Shown here in pieces: positions 8,556-16,544 of a stretch of DNA of 64,000 nucleotides. The translations under genes were made by a program, and so were the position numbers. Origin of the DNA: JAQUYS01 sp964430665 (GTDB lineage Archaea > Nanobdellota > Nanobdellia > Woesearchaeales > SKGA01). The DNA lies in NCBI GenBank assembly GCA_964430665.1, contig CAYSFC010000002.1, positions 26,399-90,398 of the forward strand, written 5' to 3'. Under the pieces are notes generated by a model. That model searched no databases. It was not told where the DNA came from and was given only the letters and a program-made list of their open reading frames with translations. How positions within the stretch are numbered: the first letter of the stretch is position 1; every line of letters begins with the position of its first letter.

Positions 8556-9812
8556 ATGAATTTTGGAGATATTTTAATATATGTATTTACTTTTTTTGGA
8601 ATATTTACTTCTCTGTATTTTTTATTAATTCTATTTGAAGCAAAATCAAATGTAAGAAGAGGTTTAACAAAAACATATCCTTCTGTTTCAATCATAGTTC
8701 CTTGTTTCAATGAATCAGGAACTGTAATTGCCACAATAAAATCTTTACTGGATTTAGATTATGATAAAAATTCTTTACATATTTACGTTGTTGATGATGG
8801 AAGTACTGATAATACTTACAATGTTGTTTCAAAATTTATTAAGAAAAATAAACTCCATAAAAGAATAACTTTGCTTCAAAAAGAAAACGGAGGAAAATAT
8901 ACTGCTTTAAATCACGCATTAAAACATATAAATTCAAAGTTTGTAGGTGTTTTAGATGCAGATTCTTTTGTAGATAAATTGGCTTTAAGAAGAATAATAC
9001 CTTTTTTTCACACAAAAAAAGTTATGGCTGTAACTCCTTCAATGAAAATATATGAACCCAAAACATTTTTACAAAGAATTCAAGCAATCGAATTCATGAT
9101 AGGTATTTTTTTAAGAAAGGTCTTTGCAGAACTTGGAAGCATTCATGTAACTCCAGGACCATTTAGCATTTTTAGAACTAAATTCATAAAAGACACAGGA
9201 CTTTATAGAAAAGCACACCATACTGAAGACATCGAAATGGCTTTAAGAATACAAAGACAGAACGGAGTAATTGAAAATTCTGTTGATGCATATGTTTATA
9301 CAATGGGTTTGGAAAAATTCAACGATTTACTTAAACAAAGATTAAGATGGTATGCGGGTTTTATTAGAAACGCATATGATTATAGAGATTTATTTTCTCA
9401 CAAACATGGAAATTTAGGTATATTTATTTTACCTTCCTCTTTTTTATCCGTATTTTTTGTTATAGTTTCTTTATTTTACGTGTTATACAAACAAATTTCA
9501 AACATAGTTAATTGGACATTAAATCTAATAGCAGTAAATTTTGATTTATCTCAATTAAAATGGTTTAGATTTGATTGGTTTTACATAAATGTTAATTCAG
9601 TTGCAACAATTTCAATAATATCTTTATTATTTGGATTGTTATTATTATATATCTCAAAAAAAATATCTGGTGAAAAAAAATCTGTGGCTTGGTCTTACAT
9701 AATATATATGGTTGTATATTGGTTCCTTTTCGGTTTCTGGTGGACAATATCTATATTTAGAGCAATAAGTAAAAAAGACAGAGGATGGGGTCACAAATCA
9801 AATCAACTATAA
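8556..9812 (+). CDS. Processive family 2 glycosyltransferase (hyaluronan/cellulose synthase-like)
   Basis: 418 aa. N-terminal membrane span (about 5-27), GT-A domain with SIIVPCFNE, Asp80-Asp81 (VVDDGSTDNT), the DxD Asp134-x-Asp136 (LDADSF), TED at 223-225 and QRLRW at 261-265, then three C-terminal membrane spans. The D, DxD, TED, QxxRW set is that of processive beta-glycosyltransferases which polymerise and extrude a polysaccharide, or of membrane enzymes adding several sugars to a lipid. One base separates it from the upstream gene. All key residues are present. Product unknown; exopolysaccharide or a glycan for surface glycoproteins is likely. Confidence 0.85.
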   Translation: MNFGDILIYVFTFFGIFTSLYFLLILFEAKSNVRRGLTKTYPSVSIIVPCFNESGTVIATIKSLLDLDYDKNSLHIYVVDDGSTDNTYNVVSKFIKKNKLHKRITLLQKENGGKYTALNHALKHINSKFVGVLDADSFVDKLALRRIIPFFHTKKVMAVTPSMKIYEPKTFLQRIQAIEFMIGIFLRKVFAELGSIHVTPGPFSIFRTKFIKDTGLYRKAHHTEDIEMALRIQRQNGVIENSVDAYVYTMGLEKFNDLLKQRLRWYAGFIRNAYDYRDLFSHKHGNLGIFILPSSFLSVFFVIVSLFYVLYKQISNIVNWTLNLIAVNFDLSQLKWFRFDWFYINVNSVATISIISLLFGLLLLYISKKISGEKKSVAWSYIIYMVVYWFLFGFWWTISIFRAISKKDRGWGHKSNQL

Positions 9813-9824
9813 TAAGGTGAAATA

Positions 9825-10487
9825 ATGCATAGAAAAAATTTTTCAGGTCAAAAAATGCTTTTGGTTCTATTATTTACAATAGTAATATTCTCAATTGGCG
9901 TTTATATTGGTAATTATGGAACAGACAAAAAAATTGAAACTTTAAATCAAATATATAATGATTTAAGAATTGAAACTCAAGAAACAGAATTAGAGTTTGA
10001 AATTGCTCAAGAATCTTTATGTGATCAAAAAGGCTTTTCTACGATTACTCAAAATTTAGATGAATGGGGATATAAATTGGATTACATGGAAGGAGATTTA
10101 GGAAAAAACGATCCCACTGTGTTAAACATGAAAAGATATTATTACATATTAGAACTCAAACATTGGCTTTTAGCTAAAAAACAATTAGAAGTTTGTGAAA
10201 TTCCAAAAGATGTAGATCATTCAATAATTTTATATTTTTATTCAAATGATGGATCTTGTGATGGTTGTGAAAGACAAGGAGTTGTCTTATCTCATTTGAG
10301 AGAAAAATACGATAATATTAAAGTATATTCTTTCGATATAAATTACGAGTCATCTGCTTTAAATGCACTAAAATCAAAATACGGTGTAAAAAATGAAGCA
10401 CCCACTTTAATAATAAATGATGTTTATCATTTAGGTTTTTTAGATGTGGCGTCTTTGGAAAAATATATTGTTGAACACAGATCTTAA
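9825..10487 (+). CDS. Membrane-tethered thioredoxin-fold protein with CDGC motif
   Basis: 220 aa. Membrane span 11-29, coiled-coil-like stretch 34-66, a helical middle, and a thioredoxin-like domain from about 132: strand SIILYFYS, CxxC as Cys145-Asp-Gly-Cys148, and a cis-proline candidate Pro193 (APTLII). Two further Cys (66 and 124) could form a disulfide. The N-in topology would place the domain outside the cell. It is the last gene of the glycosyltransferase operon (12-base spacing, GGTGA site), which suggests redox maintenance or oxidative folding of surface glycoproteins; this role is inferred. Confidence 0.65.
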   Translation: MHRKNFSGQKMLLVLLFTIVIFSIGVYIGNYGTDKKIETLNQIYNDLRIETQETELEFEIAQESLCDQKGFSTITQNLDEWGYKLDYMEGDLGKNDPTVLNMKRYYYILELKHWLLAKKQLEVCEIPKDVDHSIILYFYSNDGSCDGCERQGVVLSHLREKYDNIKVYSFDINYESSALNALKSKYGVKNEAPTLIINDVYHLGFLDVASLEKYIVEHRS

Positions 10488-10936
10488 TTTTTTAATTTCT
10501 TTTTAATTAAATCTCCAATAGTTAAACCTTCGTCATTCTTTTCTTCTTTTTGTATTTGAATTTCTTTAACTTTTTCAATTAAATTTATTCCAAAAAACTT
10601 TTCTATTTTTTTTGCAGTTACAAGTCTTGGTCTAAAATGTCCTGATTCAATTTGATGTATAAGAGATTCCTTTTCATTCAATTCCTTAGCTAGTTCCGCT
10701 TGTTTTAAATTTTTAGATTCTCTAGCAGATTTTATTTTTTGAGAATAATTTTGAACTAAAACTTCTTCAACTTCTTCACGTCTATTGTGTTTGAATTTTT
10801 TAGAGTTGTATAGAGATTTATTGTTCATAACTTCTCCAAATTTTGTACAACCATCACAAACCTTCATAATAGTTCCTTCTATTTTTATAGAATTTAATTT
10901 TTCAGTTTTTAAACCACACATATCGCAGTTAGCCAT
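10484..10936 (-). CDS. mbf1: Multiprotein bridging factor 1 (zinc ribbon + XRE HTH)
   Basis: 150 aa. N-terminal zinc ribbon with CDMC (Cys4, Cys7) and CDGC (Cys27, Cys30), then a basic linker and a helix-turn-helix (IKSARESKNLKQAELAKELN, then LIHQIESGHFRP). This is the archaeal MBF1 layout; the eukaryotic protein bridges activators and TBP, and archaeal MBF1 binds ribosomes. A GTG at 10945 is in frame, but it lies inside the AAGGTGA Shine-Dalgarno site that sits 5 bases before the ATG at 10936, so the ATG is preferred. Upstream on the same strand is the THUMP methyltransferase, 18 bases away. Confidence 0.9.
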   Translation of the reverse strand: MANCDMCGLKTEKLNSIKIEGTIMKVCDGCTKFGEVMNNKSLYNSKKFKHNRREEVEEVLVQNYSQKIKSARESKNLKQAELAKELNEKESLIHQIESGHFRPRLVTAKKIEKFFGINLIEKVKEIQIQKEEKNDEGLTIGDLIKKKLKN

Positions 10937-10954
10937 ATTATTCACCTTAAAATT

Positions 10955-12055
10955 TTAATTTTGAAATCCAATGAAATTGAGTTTTTGATCTCCTTTGATT
11001 ATCTCTATATTTTGTATCTCTTTAAACGAATGTTTTTTAGCTTCTTCCATTAATATATTTTGTGAATTTGTAAGAATAAATAATTTTCCTTTTTTAGATA
11101 AAACAAATTTGGCTTGATAAAACAATTCATCGAATGTTTTTTTCAAATCTTTTTCATTTGATAATCTTTTATTAAATTTTGGTGAATCTGTTATTATAAA
11201 GTCGATTTCATTTTCACCAACTTTAGTATCAATCCAGTCTAGAGATATTTTAGACATCTTCATTATCTTTTCTATACCTGCTAATTTTGCATTTTTTTGC
11301 ATACCCAAAACATGTTTAAGCATATGATCATAAGCATAAATCTTATTATCTCCTAAAGGTATTTTTTCTTTTTGAATCAATTCTTCTTTAAGAAAAAAAT
11401 CTTTAAAAAAATCAAGTTTGAAACCATTAAATTTATTTTCAAATCTAAATGCAGAAATCTCCGAAGAAAATAATGCTGCTTCAATAGGAATTATTCCAGA
11501 ACCTGCAAATGGATCCATCAAAGAGTATTTTTTTTCATATCCTGCTAATCTTATTAAAGAATATGCAAAAGCACCATTTAACGAATCTGGTTGCATTGCT
11601 ATTTTATAAGGTCTTTTAGACATATCAAAACCAACCAAATCTATTCCAATAAAAATTTCTTTTTCATCCCAAACATAAAATGTAATGTTTGGATGAGATA
11701 AATCTACTTCCAATTTCGTTTCTTCTTGAATTACTGAACCTAATTTTTTATTTATTTCAGTACTACTAAACTTTTTATCTTCACTACCTTCAGAAACAAC
11801 ACCAAATGTTTTTACTTCCTTTAAATATTTATTATCAATTTCTATTTTTTGAGGTATTTCTTTAGATTTATTTAAATATATACATACCTTTTTTGATGAT
11901 TGTAATCTATAACACAATTTAGCTATTTCAGATTTTTCTAAATTTTTAACTAAACAAATGTTTCGATAAATTTCGGAGTCTTTTCCTACCAATTCCTTTA
12001 TTTCTTTTGAACAAATTTCAGGAAATTCGGTTACGATAAATATGTTTTCTTTCAT
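10955..12055 (-). CDS. THUMP-domain RNA guanine-N2 methyltransferase-like protein (Trm14/RlmL type)
   Basis: 366 aa. N-terminal THUMP-like RNA-binding region (1-155), then RPYKIAMQPDSLNGAFA and an SAM-binding Rossmann domain with motif I MDPFAGSGIIPIEAA. Motif IV, which should read D/N-P-P-Y, is DFIITDSPKFNKR, lacking the second proline and the aromatic residue. Relatives methylate G6 or G10 of tRNA or 23S rRNA. Either the site is diverged but active or the protein now binds RNA without methylating it. Cotranscription with the C/D sRNA upstream is possible. Confidence 0.75.
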   Translation of the reverse strand: MKENIFIVTEFPEICSKEIKELVGKDSEIYRNICLVKNLEKSEIAKLCYRLQSSKKVCIYLNKSKEIPQKIEIDNKYLKEVKTFGVVSEGSEDKKFSSTEINKKLGSVIQEETKLEVDLSHPNITFYVWDEKEIFIGIDLVGFDMSKRPYKIAMQPDSLNGAFAYSLIRLAGYEKKYSLMDPFAGSGIIPIEAALFSSEISAFRFENKFNGFKLDFFKDFFLKEELIQKEKIPLGDNKIYAYDHMLKHVLGMQKNAKLAGIEKIMKMSKISLDWIDTKVGENEIDFIITDSPKFNKRLSNEKDLKKTFDELFYQAKFVLSKKGKLFILTNSQNILMEEAKKHSFKEIQNIEIIKGDQKLNFIGFQN

Positions 12056-12063
12056 TTTAGTGT

Positions 12064-12118
12064 TTGTGAATATAAATTTGTCTCAGATTTTATTCTTTCA
12101 TCCTAATTCAGTCGGGAA
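12064..12118. repeat. 55-bp direct repeat, copy 1
   Basis: Bases 12064-12118 are identical to 12191-12245. Mismatch begins immediately on both sides (T versus C before, C versus T after). This copy contains the D', C' and D boxes of the sRNA read on the minus strand, but the sequence beyond 12118 lacks a C box, so it cannot encode a complete C/D RNA. Confidence 0.9.
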
Positions 12119-12190
12119 CACAAGAAGTCTTAAAAAGACTTCGGTGTGCCAAAACTTTAGTTTTGTGCATAACTTCATCGAAGTTATTCC
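12119..12190. other. Block of three perfect hairpins between the direct repeats
   Basis: Exactly the 72 bases between the two 55-bp repeats. Hairpin 1 pairs GAAGTCTT (12124-12131) with AAGACTTC (12135-12142), extended by CACA/TGTG. Hairpin 2 pairs CAAAAC with GTTTTG (12150-12165). Hairpin 3 pairs ATAACTTC (12169-12176) with GAAGTTAT (12180-12187). No coding potential. The density of perfect stems suggests a structured RNA or a small inserted element. Confidence 0.65.
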
Positions 12191-12245
12191 TTGTGAATAT
12201 AAATTTGTCTCAGATTTTATTCTTTCATCCTAATTCAGTCGGGAA
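12191..12245. repeat. 55-bp direct repeat, copy 2 (contains most of the C/D sRNA)
   Basis: Exact copy of 12064-12118. Here the flanking sequence to 12263 supplies the missing C box and terminal stem of the C/D sRNA, so this copy is the functional context. The length of exactly 55 equals the overlap at the first scaffold gap, so an assembly effect must be considered. Confidence 0.9.
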
Positions 12246-12263
12246 TAACTTCATCATCGACAA
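12205..12263 (-). ncRNA. C/D box guide sRNA
   Basis: On the minus strand the order is terminal stem TTGTC, box C ATGATGA (complement of 12251-12257), 12-nt guide, box D' CTGA (12235-12238), 5-nt spacer, box C' GATGA (12225-12229), 11-nt guide, box D CTGA (12210-12213), then GACAA, which closes a 5-bp terminal stem with TTGTC. Total 59 nt. Box sequences, about 12-nt guides and the terminal stem match archaeal C/D RNAs that direct 2'-O-methylation of rRNA or tRNA via L7Ae, Nop5 and fibrillarin. The D' guide reads AGTTATTCCCGA, the D guide AAGAATAAAAT. A minus-strand TATA-like TTTATAAA (about 12311-12318) lies some 50 bases upstream. Confidence 0.8.
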
Positions 12264-12353
12264 TAAGAAGTATTTCTGGTTTGCTTTTAATTGTTTCTAA
12301 AATAGTTACATTTATAAACTTAAAAACTACAATTCTGTATAGGGTGAGTCGAG
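12264..12353. promoter_or_regulatory. Bidirectional promoter: sRNA/methyltransferase and pfkB
   Basis: ACATTTATAAACTTAAA (12308-12324) is a TATA element readable on both strands. Rightward it predicts a start near 12337, just before GGGTGAG (12341-12347), the ribosome site for the TTG start at 12354. Leftward it predicts a start near 12288, 25 bases before the sRNA. Confidence 0.5.
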
Positions 12354-13631
12354 TTGTTTGATGTTATTACAATAGGTAGTGCTACTGTTGATGTTTTCGC
12401 ATATACTGAGTCTTCTGAAGTTATAAAATTTGTAGAATCTAAAACAGAACACGATTTTATCGCTTATCCTGGTGGAGAAAAAATAGTTATAGATAAACTT
12501 GATTTTAAAATAGGTGGTGGAGGTACAAACACAGCAGTATCTTTCTCAAGATTAGGTTTAAATACAGCATATTTAGGAAAATTAGGTAATGACGAAAATG
12601 GGAAAAAAGTATTAGATTTGTTGAATGATGAAAATATTAAATTTATAGGTTCTACTTTTGGTCAAACAGGTTATTCTGTTGTTTTAGATTCTTTTGCTCA
12701 CGATAGAACAATATTAACTTACAAAGGAGCTAACAATGAATTAAGTCAGTCTGATGTCGTATTATCTTCTTTACATACGAAGTGGCTTTATGCTTCTTCT
12801 ATGATGGGAAATTCTTTTGAAACTTTGAAAACAATAATTTCATTTGTTAAAAAAACAGGTGCAAAAATTGCATTTAATCCTTCTAGTTATTTGGCTAAGA
12901 AAGGTATAAATGAATTAAAAGAAATTTTAGATAATGTTGATGTGTTGGTTCTAAATAAAGAAGAAGCACAGTATTTACTAAATGATTCTTCCGAAGATTG
13001 GATTTATTTAGTTAAAAAACTAAGTGAATTGGGATTTGAATATTCAATTATAACTGATGGTCCTGAAGGAGCTATTTGTAGTTTTGAGGGAATAATTAGA
13101 AAAATAACAACATCACCCAATCTCAAAGTTGTTGAATCAACAGGTGCAGGAGATGCATTTGCCAGTGGTTTTGTTGCAGGTTTATTTTATGGTTTATTTG
13201 TAGATGATGCTTTAAAGTTAGGAATGATACAAGCAGAAAGTGTTATTGTCGTGCCTGGCGCTAAAGACAATTTATCTCATAAAAAAGAAGCTTTTGACAA
13301 TTTGAAAAATTTTAAAGGAGAAATAGAGGTAGTTGAAGGAGATATTGGTAAAAGTTCATTTATCGCACCTATAGGTCAGGAATTTGTACTCAAAAATGAT
13401 GTTAAAATAAGAGGAATAGAACATTTAGTAAATGTGTTGAAAAACATATCCGATGATATTTATGACTTTCATACATCTAGAGAAAATCATTTTTATAGTT
13501 GGATAAAAGATGTTTTTGGAGAAACAGATCTTGCAGAAAAAATTAAAAATTCAAATTCAAAACATGAAATGGCTGAAAAATTACATAAATTTTTAATAAC
13601 GAAAAATTCTAATGTGTTAGATTTAAGGTGA
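12354..13631 (+). CDS. PfkB-family sugar kinase fused to a C-terminal DUF5752-like domain
   Basis: 425 aa, TTG start chosen because GGGTGAG lies 6 bases upstream and the frame begins with strand FDVITIGSATVDV. Residues 1-315 are a PfkB/ribokinase fold: KIGGGGTNTAVSFSRLG (signature 1) and STGAGDAFASGF with catalytic Asp267 (signature 2). Residues about 325-425 are an added domain (FVLKNDVKIRGIEHLVNVL, then HTSRENHFYSWIKDVFG) like the archaeal DUF5752 module. Four bases separate it from FBP aldolase, so phosphorylation of fructose-6-phosphate or a related sugar phosphate is a reasonable guess. The role of the fused domain is unknown. Confidence 0.75.
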   Translation: MFDVITIGSATVDVFAYTESSEVIKFVESKTEHDFIAYPGGEKIVIDKLDFKIGGGGTNTAVSFSRLGLNTAYLGKLGNDENGKKVLDLLNDENIKFIGSTFGQTGYSVVLDSFAHDRTILTYKGANNELSQSDVVLSSLHTKWLYASSMMGNSFETLKTIISFVKKTGAKIAFNPSSYLAKKGINELKEILDNVDVLVLNKEEAQYLLNDSSEDWIYLVKKLSELGFEYSIITDGPEGAICSFEGIIRKITTSPNLKVVESTGAGDAFASGFVAGLFYGLFVDDALKLGMIQAESVIVVPGAKDNLSHKKEAFDNLKNFKGEIEVVEGDIGKSSFIAPIGQEFVLKNDVKIRGIEHLVNVLKNISDDIYDFHTSRENHFYSWIKDVFGETDLAEKIKNSNSKHEMAEKLHKFLITKNSNVLDLR

Positions 13632-13635
13632 AAAG

Positions 13636-14427
13636 ATGAGAATAAATGTAAATAAATTAATTCATAATAATCGCTCCTTGTTTTTGGCTTGTGATCAAGG
13701 TTTAGAACATGGTCCAAAAGATTTTAATGAAAAAAATATAGACCCATCATATATTTTCGATATTGCTTTAGAAGGAAATTATAGCGGTGTAATAGTACAC
13801 AATGGACTTGCAGAAAAATATTATCATGAACATTATAAAGAAGTTCCTTTAGTTGTAAAATTAAATGGAAAAACACCCTTACCACATATTGAACCAATAT
13901 CTAAACAACTATGTTCTGTTGATAGGGCTATTAAATTAGGTGCTTCTGCTGTTGGTTACACATTATTTCCAGGAAGTGAATTCGAACCAGAACAATTTGA
14001 AAATTTTGGGAAAGTAGTTGAACAAGCTCACGATGCAGGAATTCCAGTTATTGCATGGATGTATCCTAGAGGAAAAGCCATACCTAACGATACTGACACA
14101 AATATAATCGCACATGCTGCAAGAATAGGATTAGAACTTGGTGCTGATTTTTTAAAGTTAAAATATAATCATGATGTAGAAGGTTACAAGTGGGTTGTTA
14201 AAAACGCAGGTAGAGCAAGAGTTTTAACTGCTGGCGGAACAAAAGAAAGTCCTGAGCATTTTTTACACAAAACCAAAGAAATTCTAACAACGGGTGCAAC
14301 AGGTTTAGCTATTGGAAGAAACGTTTGGCAGTCTAAAAGACCTTTTGCATTAACTCATGCTTTAAGAGAAATCGTTTTCAATAATAGAAAGGTTGAAGAT
14401 GTTTTACATTACCTAAAAGAAGACTAA
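13636..14427 (+). CDS. fba: Class I fructose-bisphosphate aldolase, archaeal type
   Basis: Interconverts fructose-1,6-bisphosphate with dihydroxyacetone phosphate and glyceraldehyde-3-phosphate. 263 aa, typical of the archaeal DhnA/FbaB family. Visible: LACDQGLEHGP near the N terminus, the WMYPRG segment with Trp141 and Tyr143, the Schiff-base lysine Lys174 (ADFLKLKYNHD), TAGGTKES and ATGLAIGRNVWQ for phosphate binding. Lys176 is also present, so the exact nucleophile rests on alignment. It forms an operon with the PfkB kinase and has an AAGGTG site in the upstream gene's end. Confidence 0.93.
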   Translation: MRINVNKLIHNNRSLFLACDQGLEHGPKDFNEKNIDPSYIFDIALEGNYSGVIVHNGLAEKYYHEHYKEVPLVVKLNGKTPLPHIEPISKQLCSVDRAIKLGASAVGYTLFPGSEFEPEQFENFGKVVEQAHDAGIPVIAWMYPRGKAIPNDTDTNIIAHAARIGLELGADFLKLKYNHDVEGYKWVVKNAGRARVLTAGGTKESPEHFLHKTKEILTTGATGLAIGRNVWQSKRPFALTHALREIVFNNRKVEDVLHYLKED

Positions 14428-14502
14428 ATCTTCTTTAATCTCTCAAAACAATTTTACAACATAAAAGAATAAACTTTTATTCTATTTATTTTTTCTTATA
14501 TT

Positions 14503-15708
14503 ATGTTTGAAATAAAACACACAGATGGAAATGCACGAGTCGGTGTTTTGACAACTGCTCACGGAAATGTTGAAACTCCATTTTTCATGCCTGTAGCTTC
14601 AAAAGCATCTGTAAAAGCAATGGAAGGAGAAGATATTGCTAATTTAGGATTTAAATCAATAATTTCAAACGCATTTATTCTTTCTTTATCTCCAGGAATT
14701 GACGTTGTAGAGAAAATGGGTGGAATTCACAAATTTATGCATTTTAAAAACACAATATTTACAGATTCTGGCGGATTCCAAGTTTTAAGTAAAGATTTTC
14801 TAATAAAAAAATCAGATGAAGGAGTTATTTTTAAAAATTCTTCAGGTAAAAAAGATTTATTCACACCAGAAAAATCTATGAAAGATCAAATAAGATTAAA
14901 TTCAGATGTTGCGATGGCTTTAGATGATGTAGCACACCACGGATTAAACGGAAAAGATTATGTTGATGCAATAAGAAGAACACATAATTGGGCTAAGCGC
15001 TGTTTAGCTGCTCACAGGGAACTGCGATCTGAATATGGTAGTAAGCAATTATTATTTGGAATATCTCAAGGAGGAACAAGATCTGAATACAGAAGATTTT
15101 CCACCACTAAAATAAATAAGATGGATTTTGATGGCTACGCATTAGGAGGTTTGGTTGTCGGAGAAAAAAGAGCAGAATTGTTTGGAACTATTTCTGAAGC
15201 AATAAAATGCTTTGATGAACACAAAATAAAATATCTAATGGGGTTGGGTTCTCCTCCAGATATAGTCCGTGCAGTAGGTTTAGGAGTCGATTGTTTTGAT
15301 TCTATATATCCAACATCAAATGCAAGACATGGAGCTTTAATTACAAAGAAAGGAAGAATTGATATAAAGAAAGTTAAATATAAATTTGATGAAGGTCCAA
15401 TAGATGACGGTTGTAAATGTGAAACTTGTAGAAAATATTCTAGAAGTTATTTACATCACTTATTACGTACTCATGAATTATTAGGCTACAAATTAGCAAC
15501 AATTCATAATTTACATTTTATGAACAAATTATTAGAAGATTTAAGAAAAGCCATTAAGAATGAAGAATATAAAGAATTTGCTGAACAATTTTTAGAAGAA
15601 TATTTTTCTGGTACTGAGAAAAAAGAATTTTCATCTAACATACAAGATAAATATATGCAAAAAGAAATAAAAGAAAGAGCAAAATTTCTACTCGATTGGA
15701 AAAAATAA
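14503..15708 (+). CDS. tgt: tRNA-guanine transglycosylase, bacterial-type length and motifs
   Basis: 401 aa. General acid/base Asp88 (FTDSGGFQVLS), substrate loop GISQGG, YALGGLVVGE, nucleophile Asp266 (CFDSIYPTSNARHG), and zinc site CKCETC plus His in TIHNLHF near the C terminus. The sequence and the length are those of bacterial/eukaryal queuine-type TGT. Archaeal ArcTGT, which inserts preQ0 at G15, normally carries extra C-terminal domains including PUA, absent here. Lateral transfer is likely, and position 34 versus 15 specificity is open. TTTATTCTATTTATTTTTTC upstream lacks a clear Shine-Dalgarno site. Confidence 0.9.
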   Translation: MFEIKHTDGNARVGVLTTAHGNVETPFFMPVASKASVKAMEGEDIANLGFKSIISNAFILSLSPGIDVVEKMGGIHKFMHFKNTIFTDSGGFQVLSKDFLIKKSDEGVIFKNSSGKKDLFTPEKSMKDQIRLNSDVAMALDDVAHHGLNGKDYVDAIRRTHNWAKRCLAAHRELRSEYGSKQLLFGISQGGTRSEYRRFSTTKINKMDFDGYALGGLVVGEKRAELFGTISEAIKCFDEHKIKYLMGLGSPPDIVRAVGLGVDCFDSIYPTSNARHGALITKKGRIDIKKVKYKFDEGPIDDGCKCETCRKYSRSYLHHLLRTHELLGYKLATIHNLHFMNKLLEDLRKAIKNEEYKEFAEQFLEEYFSGTEKKEFSSNIQDKYMQKEIKERAKFLLDWKK

Positions 15709-15713
15709 AAAAA

Positions 15714-16544
15714 TTATTTCAATCCTAATCTATTTTTTAAGTTAACATCCATTTGTGGAAAAGGTATGTTTATTCCTTCTTTATCAAATGCTTCTTTAAT
15801 TTGTTCAATCAAATCAAAATGAACTGTCCATTTGTCTTCTGTTTTTGTCCAAGCTCTTACTGTGAAATTAATCGAACTATCTGCTAACTCACCTAAACGA
15901 ATAAATGGTTCAGGATCTTTTAAAATTAATTTATGTTTAGAAACAACAGAATTTATTATTTTCATAACTTTTTTCACATTATCTTTATAACTAACACCAA
16001 AAACTAAATCAACACGAAGTTTATCTTCTTTTGTTACATTAATGATAGGATTATTAAATATTGCTCCGTTTGGTAAGAAAATTATTCTTCCATCAACAGT
16101 TTTAAGTTTTGTTACTAATATATCTACAGCCATAACAGTTCCAGAATTTCCTTGAGATTCAATATAATCTCCTTTAACATAAGGTTTTGTTAGTATTATT
16201 AAAACTCCTGCTGCAAAGTTTGCAAGACTTCCTTGAAGTGCAAAACCAACTGCAAAACCTGCTGCAGCTATTACTGCCACCAAACTTGCTGTTTCCACAC
16301 CCAAAATTCCAATAACTATAACGATCAACAATAATTTAAGAGTTGCTGAAATTAATTTGTTTAAGAATGTTGAAAGAGTTTCTTCCACCTTTCTTTTCTT
16401 AAATCCTTTTTTTATTACTTTACAAATTATTTTTATTATCCACCAACCTAGAATTAAAGTGATTATGGCCAATATAAATTTAAGACCATAATTTACTGCA
16501 AATTCGTTTAATTTTAAAATCATTAATTCAGTATCCATAAACAA
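15714..16544 (-). CDS. MscS-family small mechanosensitive channel
   Basis: 276 aa, the size of E. coli MscS. Three N-terminal membrane helices, the pore-lining TM3 with Ala/Gly-rich AAAGFAVGFALQGSLANFAAG (shown as AAAGFAVGFALQG), the post-pore ILTKPYVKGDYIE, then the beta domain and the alpha/beta cytoplasmic vestibule ending IPFPQMDVNLK. It releases solutes under osmotic downshock. It is convergent with tgt with only 5 bases between stops. A second, longer MscS homologue is at 27272. Confidence 0.93.
   Translation of the reverse strand: MFMDTELMILKLNEFAVNYGLKFILAIITLILGWWIIKIICKVIKKGFKKRKVEETLSTFLNKLISATLKLLLIVIVIGILGVETASLVAVIAAAGFAVGFALQGSLANFAAGVLIILTKPYVKGDYIESQGNSGTVMAVDILVTKLKTVDGRIIFLPNGAIFNNPIINVTKEDKLRVDLVFGVSYKDNVKKVMKIINSVVSKHKLILKDPEPFIRLGELADSSINFTVRAWTKTEDKWTVHFDLIEQIKEAFDKEGINIPFPQMDVNLKNRLGLK

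Noticed and set aside
12042..12233. 63-codon plus-strand ORF in the repeat region
   Set aside because: It runs through the 55-bp repeats and the three-hairpin block and is antisense to the C/D sRNA; composition is not protein-like.
12240..12324. Remnant of a coding sequence on the minus strand ending IVDDEVIPD
   Set aside because: The frame begins antisense to the start of the PfkB gene and overlaps the C/D sRNA; no start codon with a ribosome site was found.
12056..12353. CRISPR-like array
   Set aside because: Only two repeats, 55 bp long, with a single 72-bp interval; no cas genes in the window. The C/D sRNA explains the repeated sequence better.
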